Below, in pieces: positions 6,006 through 8,436 of a stretch of DNA of 8,436 nt. A program made the position numbers and the translations under genes. Numbering within the stretch: position 1 is the first letter of the stretch; each line of letters begins with the position of its first letter. The stretch is from SAR202 cluster bacterium (GTDB taxonomy: Bacteria; Chloroflexota; Dehalococcoidia; UBA3495), in contig VFHG01000170.1 of NCBI GenBank assembly GCA_009392075.1, forward strand, positions 1-8,436. The letters run 5' to 3'. The notes under the pieces were generated by a model, which searched no databases, was not told the DNA's origin, and saw only the letters and a list, made by a program, of their open reading frames with translations.

Positions 6006-6251
6006 TCAGCCTAATTTGATCAAACCGAACTGGTCTTCATTCAGATTAAAGGTGCGTCCCAGCCGGTCCCATTTTATGACCAGCCACTGGAGCTTCCCAG
6101 CTTTGCGTTTGATTGTTACCTCTCCGGTATCCCCGGTCTCGATGTTGAATTTTCCGGCTCCGGTTGGGGCTCCCATGCCCTGTTGGACCTCAAAAGTTTC
6201 AACTGCTTCAACCTTTGATCCGGCTTCCAACTCGTCCCAAATCATAGTCAT
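6006..6251 (-). CDS. Small beta-rich protein coupled to the LLM monooxygenase (81 aa)
   Basis: I do not recognise a family. The 81-aa product has no membrane segment. The sequence alternates hydrophobic and charged residues in short strands: KVEAVETFEVQQG at 13-25, GKFNIETGDTGEVTIKRKAG around 33-52, KLQWLVIKWDRLGRTF at 53-68, and NEDQFGLIKLG at the end. The pattern GDTGEV followed by a WDRLGRTF turn resembles small SH3-like beta-barrels. Its ATG at 6251 overlaps the TGA of the flavin monooxygenase (ATGA at 6248-6251), the classic arrangement for translational coupling, and AAGGG lies seven bases upstream. An ATG two codons later is possible. The tight link suggests it serves the same process as the monooxygenase, as accessory or substrate-binding protein (inference). 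Confidence 0.75.
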   Translation of the reverse strand: MTMIWDELEAGSKVEAVETFEVQQGMGAPTGAGKFNIETGDTGEVTIKRKAGKLQWLVIKWDRLGRTFNLNEDQFGLIKLG

Positions 6252-7309
6252 ATCTGAACCCTTCGTGTATTCAAATTGGGAACCACCTGCTCCATCATCA
6301 AACGCAGAGTATTCACCTGTTTATCCAGGTCGATCTTGTTTCCGAAATTGACCTCGAACATGATTTGGTCCAAGCCCAATTCTTCAGTCAAACTATTCAA
6401 TTTCTCAGTCACGGCTTCGGGAGTGCCGTACGCCACCTTATCCCGGAACCAATCATCGTAGGACATGTTCTTGACCGTTTCAGCTTCCTGACCCCAGTTG
6501 CCGGTGGTGCCGCCGTACTTGGCATAGGATGCCACCCGGTCGGACAGTCGTCCCATGGAGAACAAGGCACTTTCCATGGGCTCGTCGTAGGCTTTTTTCG
6601 GGTCATCGGAAAGATAGACCGGCACTCTCAGCCCGACCTTGCCACGGCCTGCGTGCCCGGCATCTTTCCAAGCCTGGTGGTACCCATCTATCTCTGGCTT
6701 GAGACCGGCCAAAGTGAAAACGCGGGACGGATTGATCAAGATATCGTAGCCAAGGCGTCCGGTAGTCATGAAACTCTCGGCAGAGGTCACTCCCACGCGC
6801 ACCGGAGGGTGGGGCTCCTGACATGGCTTTGGGGTTACCGTCAGGTCCTTGAGATTGTAGAACTCCCCTTCAAAGGAGAATGTCTCGTTGGTCCAGGCTT
6901 TTATGATTATCTCCAAGCTCTCTTCAAATCGGCCCCGGCTCTCGGAGAAGGGAGAATTGAATCCTTCGTGCACGTTGGGGAAAGTGCCGCGGCCGATGCC
7001 GAACTCGACCCGGCCTCCACTCACTAGGTCGAGGGTGGCGACCTCTTCGGCCACCCGGACCGGGTTAGCCAGCGGCAACAGCATGACCGCAGTGCCCAGC
7101 CGTATACGTTCGGTGCGGGCGGCGATGTTGCTCAAAATGGTGATTGGCGAGGCCATCACGCGGCCGGGACTGAAGTGGTATTCGGCCAACCAGAGGGAGT
7201 CCACTCCCAGTTTCTCGGCCTCGTTTACCAAGACGAAGGATTCGTCGAACGCCTCCTTCTCCGTTCCTCCTTCTCGCACTGGGAACTCAAGAAATATTCC
7301 AAATTCCAC
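6248..7309 (-). CDS. LLM-class flavin-dependent oxidoreductase (bacterial luciferase-like monooxygenase)
   Basis: A 353-aa TIM-barrel flavin enzyme of the luciferase-like superfamily, cytoplasmic, using reduced FMN or coenzyme F420 to oxidise an organic substrate. Seen (numbering from the GTG): first strand EFGIFLEFPV at 2-11, the helix and strand EAEKLGVDSLWLAEYHF at 30-46, RTERIRLGTAVMLLPLANP at 65-83, RVAEEVATLDLVSGGR at 85-100 and FGIGRG at 103-108, all hallmarks of the family; later GVTSAESFMTTGRLGYDI and the C-terminal helix with GTPEAVTEKLNSL. FMN versus F420 cannot be decided by eye. The frame is open to an ATG at 7390, but I use GTG 7309 because GGAGG lies five bases upstream, the family N-terminus begins there, and the longer version would run through a terminator hairpin. 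It overlaps the 81-aa gene by four bases. Confidence 0.88.
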   Translation of the reverse strand: MEFGIFLEFPVREGGTEKEAFDESFVLVNEAEKLGVDSLWLAEYHFSPGRVMASPITILSNIAARTERIRLGTAVMLLPLANPVRVAEEVATLDLVSGGRVEFGIGRGTFPNVHEGFNSPFSESRGRFEESLEIIIKAWTNETFSFEGEFYNLKDLTVTPKPCQEPHPPVRVGVTSAESFMTTGRLGYDILINPSRVFTLAGLKPEIDGYHQAWKDAGHAGRGKVGLRVPVYLSDDPKKAYDEPMESALFSMGRLSDRVASYAKYGGTTGNWGQEAETVKNMSYDDWFRDKVAYGTPEAVTEKLNSLTEELGLDQIMFEVNFGNKIDLDKQVNTLRLMMEQVVPNLNTRRVQI

Positions 7310-7314
7310 GGCGG

Positions 7315-7319
7315 CCTCC
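7315..7319 (-). promoter_or_regulatory. Ribosome binding site setting the LLM monooxygenase GTG start
   Basis: The minus strand reads GGAGG, five bases, then the GTG at 7309. No comparable site precedes the in-frame ATG at 7390, which falls inside the loop of a terminator hairpin. Confidence 0.75.
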
Positions 7320-7363
7320 AGTCTGGGCGCGGTCCCACAAGCGAAACCGACGCAAATCTTCAG

Positions 7364-7371
7364 TTTATATA
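7364..7371 (-). promoter_or_regulatory. Possible -10 box for the LLM monooxygenase
   Basis: The minus strand holds TATATAAA just after the terminator T-run and about 55 bases before the GTG start. The hexamer 17 bases further upstream (TTTTGG) is a poor -35. The position between a terminator and a gene start is what a promoter would need. Low confidence. Confidence 0.3.
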
Positions 7372-7373
7372 TC

Positions 7374-7401
7374 AAAAATCGACATTCCAAAAGGGATGTC
7401 G
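7374..7401 (-). terminator. Intrinsic terminator after the dehydrogenase gene
   Basis: On the minus strand CGACAT pairs with ATGTCG, then one mismatch, a CC/GG pair and a TTTT loop (7380-7401), followed by A and five Ts (7374-7378). It lies about 60 bp downstream of the dehydrogenase stop and separates it from the monooxygenase. The stem is short, so termination may be partial. Confidence 0.6.
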
Positions 7402-7460
7402 GCGCTATGGGCGATATGATAGCCCAGTCCGGTAGGTGGGCGTCAAGAAGGCGGTTTCGG

Positions 7461-8436
7461 CTAAGTCTTACTGTGCGGCTGGATGATTACTTTCAGTGAC
7501 GACTTGGCTTCGGCGGTCAACTGGAACCCCAGTCCCGCTTCTTCCAGACCCAGCCGGTGGCTGATCATCTGCCCCACCTGGACCCGCCCCGACGCGATCA
7601 TTTCCAGGGCCGTGGCCAGGTCTCCCGGCGCGCCGGCGTAGGTGGTGGTCAGTGTGGCATCGTTCCTGAAGAAAAGGTCGTTCACCGGGACTGAAATGTT
7701 CACTCCAGGTTCCGTGGGGGCGAAGAACAATACCGTGCCGCCGCGGTCTACTGAGTCCAATCCCTGCTGCAAGGCCGGCGGAGCGCCGGTACAGACGATA
7801 ACCAACTCGGCCAACCGGCCGTCGTTGACCTCGCGCAGCCGGGCGGGGATGTCGTCGGTGGCCAGGAAGGTGTGGTCGGCGCCCAGTTTCATGGCCGCCT
7901 CCAGCCGGTCCGGGACCGTGTCGGTGGCTACGATTCGCCCGGCGCCTAAGGCACGTGCCAGGTTGATGTGCAGCAACCCAGCCAGTCCACTGCCCAGGAC
8001 GATGACGGTCTGTCCCGGCTGGATGTTGGCGCGGCGCTGGCCCCGGTAGACGCAGGCCAAAGGCTCGGCGAAGGAAGCTTCATCAAAAGAAAGATTGTCG
8101 GGAATGGTGAATACTCCCCGATCGACGTTGATGGCCGGCACCCGCAGGTATTCCGAGAAACCGCCCGGCTCGAAAGTTGTCTCCCGTAGAGTGTCGCAGA
8201 CAGTGTGGTGGCCGCTTAGGCAATAGTGGCAGGCGTTACAAGGGACGTGATGAGTCACGATCATGTTGTCGCCTTCTTTGAACCGTTCCACACCGGCCCC
8301 GGCCTGAACGATAGTCCCGGCGACTTCGTGGCCCAAGACCGTGGGAGCTTTCTGGATCCGGTACCACTCCATGACGTCGCTGCCGCAGATGCCGCTGGCC
8401 TCCACCTTGACCAACAACTCACCGGCCCCGATCTCC
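7461..8436 (-). CDS. Zinc-dependent medium-chain alcohol dehydrogenase, 5' end outside window
   Basis: The 3' part of a medium-chain dehydrogenase/reductase that oxidises an alcohol or polyol with NAD(P). The frame is open to the window edge and begins EIGAGELLVKV, so only about 20-30 N-terminal residues should be missing; an in-frame TTG at 8417 is not the real start. Seen in order: GICGSD with the catalytic-zinc cysteine, GHEVAG with the zinc histidine and glutamate, the structural-zinc set CNACHYCLSGHHTVC (Cx2Cx2Cx7C, all four present), the Rossmann glycine motif VLGSGLAG followed by a strand ending ATDT (an acidic residue favouring NAD), and the C-terminal substrate domain. The layout matches the sorbitol/threonine dehydrogenase branch, but the substrate is not decided by sequence. 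It ends with TAG at 7461-7463 and precedes a terminator hairpin. Confidence 0.88.
   Translation of the reverse strand, partial: EIGAGELLVKVEASGICGSDVMEWYRIQKAPTVLGHEVAGTIVQAGAGVERFKEGDNMIVTHHVPCNACHYCLSGHHTVCDTLRETTFEPGGFSEYLRVPAINVDRGVFTIPDNLSFDEASFAEPLACVYRGQRRANIQPGQTVIVLGSGLAGLLHINLARALGAGRIVATDTVPDRLEAAMKLGADHTFLATDDIPARLREVNDGRLAELVIVCTGAPPALQQGLDSVDRGGTVLFFAPTEPGVNISVPVNDLFFRNDATLTTTYAGAPGDLATALEMIASGRVQVGQMISHRLGLEEAGLGFQLTAEAKSSLKVIIQPHSKT

Noticed and set aside
6365..7027. Plus-strand frame of 220 aa opposite the LLM monooxygenase
   Set aside because: Antisense shadow of a strongly supported gene, without a ribosome binding site or recognisable motif.

Overview
The window reads as ordinary bacterial chromosome: moderately GC-rich, with mostly intact, unspliced genes and clear Shine-Dalgarno sequences. 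The gene mix is flavin-dependent and FMN-binding oxidoreductases, a crotonase, a medium-chain zinc dehydrogenase, an ABM-fold protein, a ThuA-fold protein and a PuuE-type deacetylase. It resembles gene neighbourhoods of Chloroflexota (Dehalococcoidia/SAR202-like) genomes that degrade diverse organic compounds. That assignment is an inference from gene content and protein style; there is no marker gene here. I see no rRNA, tRNA, CRISPR array, transposase, phage gene or origin.

Layout. (1) 5-1861, plus strand: a PuuE/allantoinase-like polysaccharide deacetylase, a broken four-helix CopD-like membrane protein gene (931-1408) and a small FMN-binding split-barrel protein, packed closely enough to be one transcript. 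(2) 1867-2625, minus strand: an enoyl-CoA hydratase, convergent with the previous gene and only 5 bp from it. (3) 2626-2954: a poor stretch with no supported gene. (4) 2955-3254, minus strand: a 99-aa ABM-like protein, divergent from (5) 3413-4824, plus strand: a ThuA-fold protein, a 53-aa hydrophobic protein starting 3 bp after it, and a decayed SRPBCC gene, all closed by a strong palindromic terminator at 4849-4885. (6) 4918-5868, minus strand: a 316-aa protein I do not recognise that is built from two repeats. (7) 6006-7309, minus strand: an LLM-class flavin monooxygenase overlapped ATGA-style by an 81-aa protein of unknown function. (8) 7461-8436, minus strand: a zinc-dependent dehydrogenase whose first codons lie beyond the window; a hairpin with a T-run separates it from the monooxygenase.

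How they work together. The enoyl-CoA hydratase, flavin monooxygenase, dehydrogenase and ABM-like protein fit oxidative breakdown of small organic molecules, but nothing here fixes a substrate. No set of genes forms a recognisable defence, secretion or biosynthetic system. The points most worth a second look are the two gene remnants reconstructed by reading across frames (931-1408 and 4308-4824), the internally duplicated unknown protein, and the two small proteins tied to larger genes (53 aa after ThuA, 81 aa after the LLM monooxygenase).
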